Counted from the first letter of the stretch, positions 10,308 through 20,966 are shown. The stretch is DNA of 64,000 nt from Dysidea avara (GCF_963678975.1 NC_089272.1:3034359-3098358); one strand, 5' to 3'. Made by a program: numbers and translations. The notes: generated from the sequence alone by a model not told the origin.

Positions 10308-13179
10308 AGTATTATGGTATGTGGGAGTGATGTTCAGCATCTCCCTTTGTACTATAGATGGTATTTCTGATATACTGGCTTGCTGCACTGACAGTGAAAA
10401 TGTAGCAAAAGCACTTGATGAGAATGATGTTATGCCACTGTTGACTGAGAAAGATATTCCTGGTGCATCTCTTAATGGGAAAAAACCAAGCGAGTTGAAA
10501 GTTGTTCAGTTAAAGAGGTGGCTTAACTGTCGGGATGCACCAGTAAGCGGAAAGAAGCCTGAGCTAATTCAACGGTATGGTTAGCAATAATCACAAGCTA
10601 GGTTTACTAATACATGTTGTTGTAGAGTATGTGATTATATCAAATATGGATGGGATCGGTTTTTGATTGATCCGGATGGTGGTACTAACGTACAACAGAA
10701 GTTGCAGGCAGAAGCTGCACACTCAGATATAGCTATTTTGCAATCTGTCCCTAAGTCCAATGATATGCACTGGTCAAAGCAGATATACCGTGTTCCGAAG
10801 ATTACATTTGGTATGATCTTTGATTTTATAGTTGAACGCAAAGTATTAGCTCAGAAAGCCAACTGTATTGATGATGCCTCAGAAAAAAGAGATGATTCTT
10901 TCCTCTGCTGTCAAAATGAGGATATGTCATTAGGTGCTAGTACTACTGGTGACCCAATTGTATATACCCGCTCCTTGGATAAGGCCTATCGTTTCTTTCA
11001 AGATGGTCATGTCCAGAATGTTAGGTATCATCCAATGCCAGCTCAGCCAGACTTTGTTTGTGTGGGTGCATCTGTTTTGCCTTCAATGAAAAAAGACAGG
11101 ATGTACAATGTGTTTGTCATTTTGTCAAAACTCTCTACTAAAGTTAAATCAGCATTTTGTGTTTGCCCGGCCGGACTGTCTGGCTGTTGTAACCATGTCA
11201 CAGCAACACTCTACTACATCGAAGAATATTTTCGACTAGGACTAGATGAAGAAGACAAGAAAGGCTGTACAGAAAAGCTGCAGACTTGGATTCAGCCAAG
11301 AAAGAAAAAGGTCGATGCACGTCCAACTAATTTAGTATCCCTGAGTAAATCAGTTTATGGTGTGGAGAAAAGGTCAAAAGTTTACAAAATAAATAAATGG
11401 GATTGCCGACCAACATCCAGAAGAATAGCACAACCAGCACGAAAGGCTAATTTGTGGAATAGACTAATGATGCTGGATCAGTCCAAGAAAGATGCTGCTA
11501 CTTCTGCCGTTAATTCAGCTACCAATAGTATAGAAAGAAAGAAAGCAAATGCCACACAATCAATGTTGAGTAGATATGGAACATCTTGCTTTTTGCAATT
11601 GTTCGACGCTGAGCCAGCTCCATCGGTAAATAGAAGTGAGCAGATTAGAGAAGAAAGGATTGCAAGAGCCGCAGCAGAGCAACTTAAGTTTAAGCATAGT
11701 CTATCAAAATCAGTCAACAATGTGAACCATGATCACTGTTACCCAAACTCTGTGATCACTGCCAGCCAGTATAAAGTGAAAGACAAGCCAGCACCACAAC
11801 ATCTCCTTAGAACTCTTTATGAAGAACATATTTGCATAGGCCCAACTGAAGCTGTTCAACTGGAACTAACAACACGTGATCAATCAAAGTCAGATCTTTG
11901 GCACAAAGAACGAAAGCTAAGAATAACCTCGTCTGTAATGAAATCCGTTTGCAACAGAAGACCAACAACTGACCACAATAGTTTCATAAAAAACAAACTA
12001 GCCCCAAAACCAATCAACTCAGCTGCCATAAAACATGGACAAAGATACGAGGACACTGCAATCAGATGCTACTTGGAGCACCAGGATAAGAAGGGACTTA
12101 TCGTAAAAATCAAAAGGTGTGGGTTATTCGTCAACCCAGCTATTCCTTGGTTGGCTGCAACACCCGATTCTGTTGTCGAAATTGGACCAGATACTGGATG
12201 CTTGGAAGTTAAATGCCCTTTTGTTTGCTCTACAATATCTTTTACTGAAGCCTCGTTAAAACCTTCTTTCTGTTTAGAAAAAAGTAACGGAAGGTTGCAA
12301 CTAAAAAGGAAGCACCAATATTATTATCAAGTGCAGACACAGCTGTTTGTAACTCAGTTGTTTTGGTGTGACTTTGTGGTGTGGTCCCCAACTGAAGGTA
12401 TTTTGGTAGAAAGGATTGATTTTGATGAACTATTTACTGCAAACATGGTTTCTAAAGCTCGGAGCTTTTATTTTGATACATTTTTGCCATCTGTGGTTGC
12501 ATGCACAACCATCAGACCCAGTTCAATGGACATTACTCCACTGGCTACAGCTGCTTATGTTTGTACTAAAATGGCTTTACAGGAAGAGGATAAAGAAGAG
12601 AAAATGAATGATGCAGGCAGTGATGTACAGCTATTGTCAGTGTGTGAAGTGAGCAGACCATCAATTGATTTACAACAGCTAGATTGTGTACGTCACAATG
12701 TTGATGGCGATGGAAACTGCTTATTTTATGCAATTGCACATCAGATGGGTTTAATTGGGCAGAATTGTCATGGAGATCATTATGTTGCCGACCAGCTGAG
12801 AACTTTAGCATTAGCTTGTATGCAGAAGTTTCCAGATGTTCGCTTGGAAGATGGAATGACAGTTTGTCAATGGAAACAAAAGAAGCTTCACATCATACAG
12901 AATGCTCAGTGGGGAGGAGATTTAGAAATACGCTTGCTTGCCATAGCACTTGAAAGAGACGTTGTTGTTATCAGTGGCTTGCAGAATACTTTTACTTCTG
13001 CACGAAGATTTCCTTGTCATCCACCACCAATCCCCAAGATGAGGGGTGGTATTTTTATTCCAGTAAATGTCACTGAATTGGCTGCCCAGTGGAAGTACTA
13101 CAATCCACGTCCTTTACTTATTATTTATAATGACATCAATCATTACGACTCCACAATCTACATGAACAATTTTAAGTGA
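9611..13179 (+). CDS. Transposon SAP-SWIM-YqaJ nuclease-OTU protein
   Basis: Exons 9611-9644, 10008-10079, 10127-10183, 10230-10304, 10358-10574 and 10626-13179 sum to 3009 nt, 1002 residues. The first junctions are all phase 1, so each small acidic exon begins with Asp (DGIADN, DCSGKD, DKKDAS, DGISDI). Then come a SAP-type DNA-binding motif (about 117-152), a SWIM zinc finger CxC...CxH (about 328-343), a YqaJ-like exonuclease domain (about 577-750, with [25 protein letters not shown] and YYYQVQTQ), and a C-terminal OTU-like cysteine protease domain ([11 protein letters not shown] with Cys about 850; NHYDS with His about 991). It probably acts on DNA during transposition; the OTU part suggests ubiquitin cleavage. 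It is convergent with the transposase gene, 76 bp between stops. The frame is fully open. Exons 1-4 lie in the TIR and are repeated at the other gene. Confidence 0.87.
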
Positions 13180-13255
13180 TCATTGTATATAGTTTTTTAA
13201 AAGAAATTAACATCTGCTGTTTTAATTGTGGTAATTATTTAAATCAAATATTAAA

Positions 13256-15707
13256 TCAACATACCAGAGGGGGTCCAAAATTACTAAGCATACAGCACAC
13301 ATAGATCAAATTACTAACAGAATCCCACATGGATGCTGGGATATTGCCTTGTAATATTCGAAACTCCTTAACACGTCCTATAGCTCGTTCGACATGTACC
13401 CTCAAACTGGCAATTTTTTTAGTCAGAAACACATCATTGGCTGCCATTTGGGCATTTGATTGAAGAAAGGGGGGCATGTTTAGGCGAATACCATAAGGAA
13501 TCAGCAAATCTTCAATTGTAAACCCCTTGTCAGCCATTATTTCATCTCCGGGTTCCAATTTTTCTATTATTCCACTCAATGCAACTAACTTCCGGTCGGA
13601 TATTGATCCTTCATAAGCCTCCGATACAAAAGAGATAGCACCACTCGGTGTCACACCAATTAAAACTTTGACAGTATTTCTGTTTTTATATGATGAAAAG
13701 GTACAAGCCTGAGACAAGAGAGAAGATGGTCGTTCGATGTAAAACTCTGTTGCATCAATGATAATCCTAGTATTTGGGTAATCTTTCTTGAAACTGTCTG
13801 GCATATATTTCTTGACTATGTGCCATGATGGAAAGGTCTCAATTGATTTCAAGTTATGGTACATCAGATTAATCCAAGTGTTCGTAACCCGGGAAACAGA
13901 TGATTGTGAAATACCAAATCTAACTGCACAATCAAGTTCAGGAAAGCCACGTCGAATCCTAACCAGGGTCAAGAAAAACTGTTCGACTAATGGAAGCTTA
14001 CAAGCAGGTCCAACCTTTACCTCATCATAATCGCATTTACTTCTCTTTCCATTCCACTGTCGCATCACACTTGCATCAGACTCTAGAAGTTCTTCATAAA
14101 AAGCCATCAACGTTTCGTAATCAGAAAATCCAGTATAGAATTTAACCAAACCATCATCATCTTTGACATTTTCCAGCCTAAATAAAGCTCTATCAAGCTT
14201 GTTCTGTGTTTCTGATAACTTGAGTTTAAGTTCTAAAATCTCTTTTCGTAGATCGGAAATCGATGGATCTGGATCACCAAAAGGTTCCATCCCATCATTG
14301 AATATTTCGTCTTCCTTATCTTTGTTCAGCAACTTAATCTGTTTCATGTGCATATCAATGTCTGGTGGCTGTAAAGCCTTTTGAGAAGTCAATGACACAC
14401 GTTGGTTAGTTTGGCTCCAGGGAAATATTGATGGGATTGCATCATGTTTAAGACGTGGCCTTCCACCTTCCAGAGGGAGGTCTGCAAAAACAAAATCATG
14501 GGGCTTGAAATGTTTAGAGCAAATCTTGGTGTATTTGTTCACAACAAAGTCGCTACCAGGGTCTCGACGTATTTTATTGATCCACATTTTTCCTTTAGCT
14601 GATGATATATCCGGAAAACAATGAAATGAAATCTTTGGTAGGCCTGCTTTAACCCGGTCCTTGTTACGTCCAGTAGTATTCTTACAGTCTGGAACACAGC
14701 AATAAAAGCCTCCCCAAGGGTTCTTACTGTTTGAATGTCCGGAAAATTTCTTGTTAGCATTGTGATCTATTTTGCCTATGAATGCACATTTCATTGCACT
14801 GACATGCTTGACAAAGAAATTATACCTGCCAGGTTATCATCCACTAATAACTTTCTAGTAGGCACATCTTCAGGATCTGTGGTACAAATTAATCAAAATT
14901 TAGATATTCACACTACAGTTGAAGCAAATATCAAATTTAGTGCACAAAGAGCAAATAAATTGAATGTGCATGTTATTTTGGTTGATACGATTTGTTTATT
15001 TCAGATCTAATTCACAACATACCAGAATCGCCATGTTCATTGGTCTCCATACACTGAATGATATCCTCAACTACTACTTCACTTGCATCCTTTTTATCTG
15101 CAGTACCAAGATTAATAACAAAACGATAGCATATACACCTTACCAGCAGGAGGATCATCTTCATTGTCAATCATAACATTGATATCCTTGCCGCTGCAAT
15201 CTACAACAGCAGGAGTAAAACACAAGACCTCACAAGCACTGCATTACCAGACTGATCTTCAGTGTCGTCTCCAACAGTCAGGGCAGAAGCTGGGTTCATC
15301 AAGTTGTCAGCAATGCCATCTTTCGTGATAACAAAAAATGACAAATTAATGTACATAATATTTTGATGACACAATTTAAAGAAATACCATATACCAACCC
15401 AACCCAACAGTAATCTGTGGCCATGTAGGTAGTCTCAAAAGCCTCTGTAAATGAAAAGATGCATCATTGCGCACCCAAAACACTTTTACTCTCGCCAGCT
15501 TTGTGAAAAGATAGTTACATTACATCAGTAAACGCTTCTTAGAAGATTATGTTTCTGCTTTAGCGATAAGACTCCGGACAATCCGTCGCATTCAACACTT
15601 CAGCAAACCCTCGATAAGTATTTTCCGTGCATAAATGTATGTCTGTAATCGGACGGTAATTTATAACCCTCACCATCGTTATTGCTGAGTTTCTTTACTG
15701 TAATCAT
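13256..15707 (-). CDS. THAP-DDE (DDE_Tnp_4) transposase
   Basis: Minus exons 15674-15707, 15248-15319, 15144-15200, 15023-15097, 14826-14876 and 13256-14775 sum to 1809 nt, 602 residues. Exons 1-4 are the right-TIR copies of the nuclease gene's first exons; exon 5 (DPEDVPTRK...) is unique. A THAP zinc finger (about residues 120-200; CCVPDC...CSKHF, C2CH) should bind element ends. A predicted coiled coil (ELKLKLSETQNKLDRALFRL) and a helix-turn-helix segment (RFGISQSSVSRV) follow, then the DDE core: Asp in IIDATEF (about 437), Asp in IMADKGF (about 512) and Glu in HVERAIGR (about 559). The catalytic triad is intact. The long last-exon frame also has an internal ATG (14794), but phase fits the acceptor at 14775. 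A MITE sits 28 bp upstream of the start codon. Confidence 0.87.
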
Positions 15708-16628
15708 ATTGAAACGCTACTCTCTTCTATTAGACCATAGATAATAGAGTAAAGGGATAGGAAACGCAAGCGATTTCCGGTTTGATTTCCGTTACGCGTG
15801 ACTTGAAAGGACAAGACAGTTTTGTGAGAATTAGTGTTCTAAGCAGCGTAAATAGTAATCCAACAGACTACAGTAAGTATTTAGGCCTATGTGAGAGATT
15901 TTGGCGAGAGAATTCAGACCGTACATTTTGTAACAAAGCGTATCGCATTAACCGTGATTGTTACACGCTGTCACACTTTCGCTCATCGTACCTTCATGCC
16001 TCTTCCATACCGCTTCTTTTATAGCCGGTTCCACTTTCGAATCTTGTGGTAAGCTAGGCGTGTCACCAACACAGTCTTTTACCGTTGCGTTGTACTGCAA
16101 GGTGGTTAAAACTTTTGGTTAAAAATGGAAGATACTTAGTCGTTTCTTCAAGCAACAGTTCCTGTTTTGCTCCGATATTTCCTCTGGTTCCCTCTGTTAA
16201 ATGGTAAGGAATAGGTTTATCACAGTTAAAAGGATAGAATATATTTACGAAGAAAGTAAAGTGGTTTAAAGTAATTTTTGGGCCGTTTTTTTCACTTTCA
16301 ATCTCCTTTACTTTTGCGTATAACTTCCTTGAGGGTTGGTACCATCCTAATTCCCTCGATTACTTACTTGAGTTCACTGTAGCGAAGTTTCACAGTCGTT
16401 GGTTACAAAATTCTGTCGTTACAACAATTTGTTTCTCTTTGATACAAGCGCAGCAAGCGTAACGAGTATGTTCGTGACGTACTACACGGAATTCCAATAG
16501 AAATGTACGTATTTTGTGACGTCACGTTATTGCGTTTCCTATCCCTTTACTCTATTATCTATGATTAGACGCTGTATAAACTCCCACAACTATCGCGGCC
16601 ATTTTAAATTTGTGACGTCATTACGGAT
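15020..16628 (-). repeat. Right terminal inverted repeat (interrupted by a MITE; outer end beyond the Gypsy element)
   Basis: Inverse of 9521-10307. The MITE 15736-16563 interrupts it and the Gypsy insertion at 16629 separates the last bases, which continue at 20957-20964. Confidence 0.9.
15736..16563. mobile_element. MITE with 34-bp perfect TIRs and 7-bp target duplication
   Basis: Begins CATAGATAATAGAGTAAAGG and ends with the perfect inverse over 34 bp. It is flanked by ATTAGAC at 15729-15735 and 16564-16570. The intact left TIR of the host transposon has a single ATTAGAC at this point, which proves the insertion and its 7-bp duplication. It has no transposase; the 80-residue frame inside shows no domain. 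The superfamily is unassigned. Confidence 0.9.
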
Positions 16629-16716
16629 TGTAACAGTACAACGTGTTCAATCAATCAAGCATTATTCTAGAATGATCTCTTGCACGCATGCGCACATACA
16701 TGTTACATCACCAACA
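16629..16716 (-). repeat. 3' LTR (88 bp)
   Basis: Starts TG and ends CA on either strand; one base differs from the other LTR (attattctag versus attgttctag). Unusually short for an LTR. Confidence 0.9.
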
Positions 16717-16730
16717 TCTCCCTCTTTTAA
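16717..16730 (-). promoter_or_regulatory. Polypurine tract
   Basis: TTAAAAGAGGGAGA on the minus strand directly before the 3' LTR, as needed to prime plus-strand DNA synthesis. Confidence 0.7.
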
Positions 16731-16831
16731 AAGTACAGTATAGGGAGTCCTAAGTACAATAAATCAACTGTAATTTACCAAAAAAAAAAAATGAGGCCTA
16801 AATCAATGTTATACATTAGAAAAAAAATGTC

Positions 16832-17674
16832 TCAATCATCGTCACGATATCTAGCCGGTAGTTTGATGATACGACCAGAGCGGGTCATCTTTTGCTCAGA
16901 CAGTACCTCATCTGTATACGTGCCCTCATTAGACCCAACAGTGTCTGTAACTACTTGGTTTTCATTTGTGACTTGGTCCTGAGTAATCTTTGATGCTTCA
17001 TCTGGCATTACTTCCTGTCCAGCTATAGGAACAACTGGCTCAATTGTGACAGAAGTTGGAATGTCTGTGTCTTCTATAGTTGTTCTTAAGTATTTGCGGT
17101 TTCTTCTGTACACTTTGCCATCAGCTGTTTGTGCCAAGTATGATCGTTCGCCCACTTTGTCTACAACCTTTGCTTTTTTCCACTGTCTGCCCTCAAGTGG
17201 CTGCATTCTCACTCCTTGTCCAATGATAAGTTCTGGCAAAGGCTTGGCACTCCTGTCATACCACTGTTTTGCTTGTTGACGTCTCAAGTGTATTTCTTTG
17301 TCTACATGTGTAGCAACCTCTGGTTTCAACAGTTCGTTAGTGGTTGGCATAGTAGTTCTGGTCCTTCTGGAGTGTAGTTTCTGAGAAGGACTGTAGTCAC
17401 TAGCATCAGTTGGCGTATTTCTCCAGTTAAGAATTGACAAGTGAATATCTGTGTGATCTCTCCGTGCCTTTTTGAGCAGTGACTTGGCTATTTTGACTGC
17501 TGACTCCGCCTTGCCATTGCTCTGACTGTGGTATGGTGAGGTGGATATATGAGTGAAATCCCAGTCTTTTGCAAACTTTGTGTACTCTTGGGAACGAAAC
17601 TGGGGCCCATTATCAGATATGACCTTCTCTGGTATTCCATACCTTCCAAAATGCTGCTTTGTCTTAGTCACCAC
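16832..17674 (-). pseudogene. Gypsy integrase C-terminal part, out of frame with Gag-Pol
   Basis: Continues the integrase catalytic core after a frame break: the second Asp lies in VISDNGPQF and the Glu in SNGKAESAV, followed by a basic C-terminal region. The upstream Gag-Pol frame ends just before, so a single-base indel near 17712 separates the halves. Each half reads cleanly, so the break is recent. This copy is probably unable to make full-length integrase. Confidence 0.85.
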
Positions 17675-20600
17675 AGTAGAACTAAGTGTATCAGGCAGTT
17701 GATCAAGCTCCCAAAGTCACTAAAGTAGTCAACTGTAATTAGGAAGTTCTCTCGGTCCAGTATGAACAGGTCTTGTGCCACTACCTGCCATGGCCTAGTG
17801 GGGATCTCTGGTGTCATCATTGGCTCCTTCTGTTGTTTAACAAGATAATCATTACACACTGGGCATTGACTCACCATGTTGTATATCTCACTATTCATCC
17901 CTGGCCAGAATATAACATCTTTGGCTCTACGGATGCTTGCCCCTGCACCCTGATGACTCTCATGGGCCTTCTTCAGCATTAATGGTCTCATTGCTTGAGG
18001 AATTATCACTCGTGAGCCTCTATATAGGACTCCATCTTGCACTGTGAGTTCATCACGGTAATTCCAGTAGCTGTGTGTAGCAATGGGTGCATCTCGTCTG
18101 TGTTCAGGCCAGCCATGTAACACTGTGCTCATCAGCGTTTGAAGTGTCTGATCAGTATGTGATGCTGCCTTAATTTGTTGGTGTGTTGACTCTTTCATAC
18201 GCACATGCTCAGCATGACAGATTGACTCTATTTCAAGCTGAAGTTGGGATACTGAAAGGTGCTCTGCTTCACTAACTTTCTCATGAAGGTATGCTCTACT
18301 CAGCATATCAGCAATGTAAATTTGCTTACCCGGACAATATTTAACACACAATGTGTATCGCTGTAATCTTAATAACATTCTCTGTAGTCGTTTTGGAGCA
18401 CTTAGTAATGGTTTCTTGAAAATAGGAATTAGTGGCTTATGGTCTGTTTCCACGTGGATGATGTTTCTACCATGAAGGTACTGGTCAAACTTTTCACACG
18501 CAAATACGATTGCCATGCATTCCTTCTCAATTTGTGCGTAGCTTTGTTCAGTTGGTGAAAGAGCCCTTGAAGCATATGCCACTGGTTGTCCTGACTGTAA
18601 AAGAGCTGCACCCAGGCCCTTATCTGATGCATCGCATTGCACTGTCACTTCATCTTTGACATCATAAAATCTCAACACTGGACTTGATGTGACTAGGTTT
18701 CGTATGTTAGCAAATGCCTCTTCTTGAGATTGCTGCCACGTAAACACAACATCTTTCTCTGTAAGTTGTCGTAATGGTTTTGCAACTTCTGAAAGCCGTG
18801 GGAGAAATCTTGATAAATACTGGACACTGCCTAAAAGCCTCTCTACCCCTCTCTTGTCTTGTGGTCTGGGCATTTCTGTTATAGCTTTGATCTTTGCTGG
18901 ATCTGCACATAGTCCATTTTTAGTCAGTAGGTGTCCCATATATCTGACCTCATCTTGGCGTAACTTCAGTTTCTTACGATTCAGCTTGAGATTGACTGCT
19001 CTGGCTCGCTCCAATAATTTGGTCAGGTTGTTGTCGTGATCCTGCATGTATTCTTCTTTCGTGCTTCCACTGCCGTACACCAGTATGTCGTCTGCTATGA
19101 CTTCAACACCTGGCAATCCCTGCAAAATGTTGTGCATTCGCCTTTGGTACTCCTCTGGAGCAGAGCTGATCCCAAATGGCATCCTAAGGTATCGATACCT
19201 ACCAAAGGGTGTCCAAAATGTTGTTAGATAGGAACTGGACTCATCTAGTTTAACTTGGTGGAAGCCGTCTTTTGCATCCAACACCGAAAAAACCTTAGCA
19301 TTAGACAGATTTGGAAGAACTTCGTCCAAGATTGGAATCTGATACTTGGGACGCTTGATAGCCCTATTGAGGTCTTTCGGGTCAATGCAGATCCTTAGCT
19401 TGTCTGGTTTAACAACAGTTACCATGCTACTGATCCATTGCGTTGGCTCTTCAACTTTCTGGATAACACCTCTCTGCTCTAATTCAGATATTTTGGCTTT
19501 TAGTCTTGGTTTGAGTGCTAGTGGCACTCTTCGTGGTAAATGTTGAACTGGCCTGATAGATGGGTCAACCTCAATGTGGTACTCACTGTCTAGACAACCG
19601 AGACCTTGGAATACGTCACTGAACTTGGCAATTATAGGGTCATCATCGATAGTTTTGATTGAGTGGATCTTGTTAATGGTGATGAGCCTGAGCTTCTCAC
19701 AAGTGGTGCCTGACAACAGTGGTTTCTGCGTGCCTTTGATAATCTTGAAGTTTAGGTGGTAGTTTGATCCCTGGTATTGGCAGTGCAAAGTCTTCTCTCC
19801 AAGTACACAAATAGTGCTATTGTCATAAAACTTCAGCTTAGGCTTAGATGGTTGCATCGATGGGCAGTCTGTCTGCTGTGTGGTACACAAGTCTGTCAAG
19901 GTCATGACATTACATGTGGCTCCTGTATCAAGCTGGCAATTGATCTCTGTGGAATTCCCATTATTATCTTTGACAACCAAAGGCACAAAATACTGTCCTG
20001 TTTTACTATGAGAGATAGTCCCTATACATTCTACAGCAAAAGCTGAATGATCAGAGTCATCTTGCTCCTCTTCTATCTGAGATACTGGCTTCTTTTCAGC
20101 TTTTAGTTGTCTACAAACTGATTTGAAGTGGTTGAGTTTGCCACAATAGTTGCACTGTTTTCCAAATGCTGGGCAATCGTTTCGTTCGTGCGCATGACCG
20201 CAGTATCCACAGGGCTTGTCTCTAGTCTGACCTTTAGGTGGTGGAGCTGCTTGTGACTTTCTGACCTTGAGGGCATTAATTAAATGGCTATCTGCTTCGT
20301 CATTGAGATGCTTGAGCTGTTGCCTCGTGGTTTCACTTATTCTGAGTGCGTCAACTGCCTTAGCAAGGTCACAATCTTTCTCGCGGAATAACCTTGCTCT
20401 AGCATCACGATCATTGCAACCTAGGACCAGACGGTCCCGAATCATTTCATCTCGTAGATTTGTAAAAGCACAAGATTCGGCCAAATGTTTAAGGCGAATC
20501 AGAAATTGATCTATGGTCTCTGTAGGCTGTTGTTCTGCACTGTGAAAACGATAGCGCTCAAACAAAATGTTACGCGTCGGTGCAAAGTGCGCTTCCAACT

Positions 20601-20841
20601 TGTCTAGTATTGTTGAACTTTTCTTTAATTCCTCTGCTGTGAGTCCTAGTCTGTTCAATATCCGTTTACATTCTTTGCCCATGACGGTCTTTAGTGTGGC
20701 CGCTTGAATGGCAGCATCTTTTTCCGTTAATTCTGCCGCTATCGCGTAGTCTTCATAAGCATCACGAAAAATCTTCCAGTTAGTGGCAACATCGCCGTGA
20801 CAGTTCATCGGTTCAGGTGGCGGTAATTGGTAGGCTGCCAT
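17668..20841 (-). CDS. Gypsy Gag-Pol polyprotein (Gag, protease, RT, RNase H, integrase N-part)
   Basis: 1057 residues in one frame. The Gag part is followed by two CCHC-type zinc knuckles (CGYCGHAHERNDC and CNYCGKLNHFKSVC, about residues 211-244), then an aspartic protease (CQLDTGATCNV), reverse transcriptase with LDAKDGFHQV and the catalytic IADDILVYG, RNase H (VQCDASDKGLGA...IEKECMAI...ETDHKPL), and the integrase HHCC finger (HESHQ...CPVCNDY) with the first catalytic Asp. The start ATG is 28 bp inside the LTR edge, suiting a short leader. Gag and Pol share one frame, so no programmed shift is needed between them. The C-terminus is false: the frame breaks in the integrase core near 17712. 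Confidence 0.93.
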   Translation of the reverse strand: MAAYQLPPPEPMNCHGDVATNWKIFRDAYEDYAIAAELTEKDAAIQAATLKTVMGKECKRILNRLGLTAEELKKSSTILDKLEAHFAPTRNILFERYRFHSAEQQPTETIDQFLIRLKHLAESCAFTNLRDEMIRDRLVLGCNDRDARARLFREKDCDLAKAVDALRISETTRQQLKHLNDEADSHLINALKVRKSQAAPPPKGQTRDKPCGYCGHAHERNDCPAFGKQCNYCGKLNHFKSVCRQLKAEKKPVSQIEEEQDDSDHSAFAVECIGTISHSKTGQYFVPLVVKDNNGNSTEINCQLDTGATCNVMTLTDLCTTQQTDCPSMQPSKPKLKFYDNSTICVLGEKTLHCQYQGSNYHLNFKIIKGTQKPLLSGTTCEKLRLITINKIHSIKTIDDDPIIAKFSDVFQGLGCLDSEYHIEVDPSIRPVQHLPRRVPLALKPRLKAKISELEQRGVIQKVEEPTQWISSMVTVVKPDKLRICIDPKDLNRAIKRPKYQIPILDEVLPNLSNAKVFSVLDAKDGFHQVKLDESSSYLTTFWTPFGRYRYLRMPFGISSAPEEYQRRMHNILQGLPGVEVIADDILVYGSGSTKEEYMQDHDNNLTKLLERARAVNLKLNRKKLKLRQDEVRYMGHLLTKNGLCADPAKIKAITEMPRPQDKRGVERLLGSVQYLSRFLPRLSEVAKPLRQLTEKDVVFTWQQSQEEAFANIRNLVTSSPVLRFYDVKDEVTVQCDASDKGLGAALLQSGQPVAYASRALSPTEQSYAQIEKECMAIVFACEKFDQYLHGRNIIHVETDHKPLIPIFKKPLLSAPKRLQRMLLRLQRYTLCVKYCPGKQIYIADMLSRAYLHEKVSEAEHLSVSQLQLEIESICHAEHVRMKESTHQQIKAASHTDQTLQTLMSTVLHGWPEHRRDAPIATHSYWNYRDELTVQDGVLYRGSRVIIPQAMRPLMLKKAHESHQGAGASIRRAKDVIFWPGMNSEIYNMVSQCPVCNDYLVKQQKEPMMTPEIPTRPWQVVAQDLFILDRENFLITVDYFSDFGSLINCLIHLVLLW

Positions 20842-20856
20842 TTGTTCGCTGTTAGA

Positions 20857-20868
20857 CTTCTGACACCA
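20857..20868 (-). other. tRNA primer-binding site
   Basis: TGGTGTCAGAAG immediately inside the 5' LTR; TGG pairs with a tRNA 3' CCA. The tRNA species was not identified. Confidence 0.65.
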
Positions 20869-20956
20869 TGTAACAGTACAACGTGTTCAATCAATCAAGC
20901 ATTGTTCTAGAATGATCTCTTGCACGCATGCGCACATACATGTTACATCACCAACA
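20869..20956 (-). repeat. 5' LTR (88 bp)
   Basis: Second copy of the LTR. On the minus strand it begins TGTTGGTGATG and ends TACTGTTACA, directly followed by the primer-binding site. Confidence 0.9.
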
Positions 20957-20966
20957 GGATAAAGGT

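Larger units (their letters stand above)
16629..20956 (-). mobile_element. Ty3/Gypsy LTR retrotransposon, minus strand
   Basis: 88-bp direct repeats bound the element. On the minus strand the 5' LTR is followed at once by TGGTGTCAGAAG, a tRNA primer-binding site starting TGG; a purine tract AAAAGAGGGAGA abuts the 3' LTR. Gag-Pol order is capsid-like region, zinc knuckles, protease, RT, RNase H, integrase, which is the Gypsy order. A 4-bp target duplication GGAT (16625-16628, 20957-20960) is confirmed by the uninterrupted TIR copy. The LTRs differ at one position, so insertion is recent. Confidence 0.93.
9521..20964. mobile_element. ISL2EU/IS4EU-like DNA transposon with ~780-bp TIRs and nested insertions
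   Basis: The left arm 9521-10307 is repeated in inverted orientation from 15020 to 15735 and 16571-16628, resuming at 20957. Without the two insertions the element is about 6.3 kb. Termini read CCTTATCCGTAATGACGTCA on the left and the inverse, with one extra base, on the right. It encodes a THAP-DDE_4 transposase and a YqaJ-type nuclease protein. From memory that pairing is characteristic of ISL2EU (IS4EU) elements. Exact ends and host target duplication are uncertain because the left flank and the SINE-like right flank share no obvious repeat. Confidence 0.85.

Noticed and set aside
16629-20956. Gypsy element considered as an endogenous retrovirus with env
   Set aside because: There is no third open frame between integrase and the 3' LTR (only about 100 bp), so no envelope gene.
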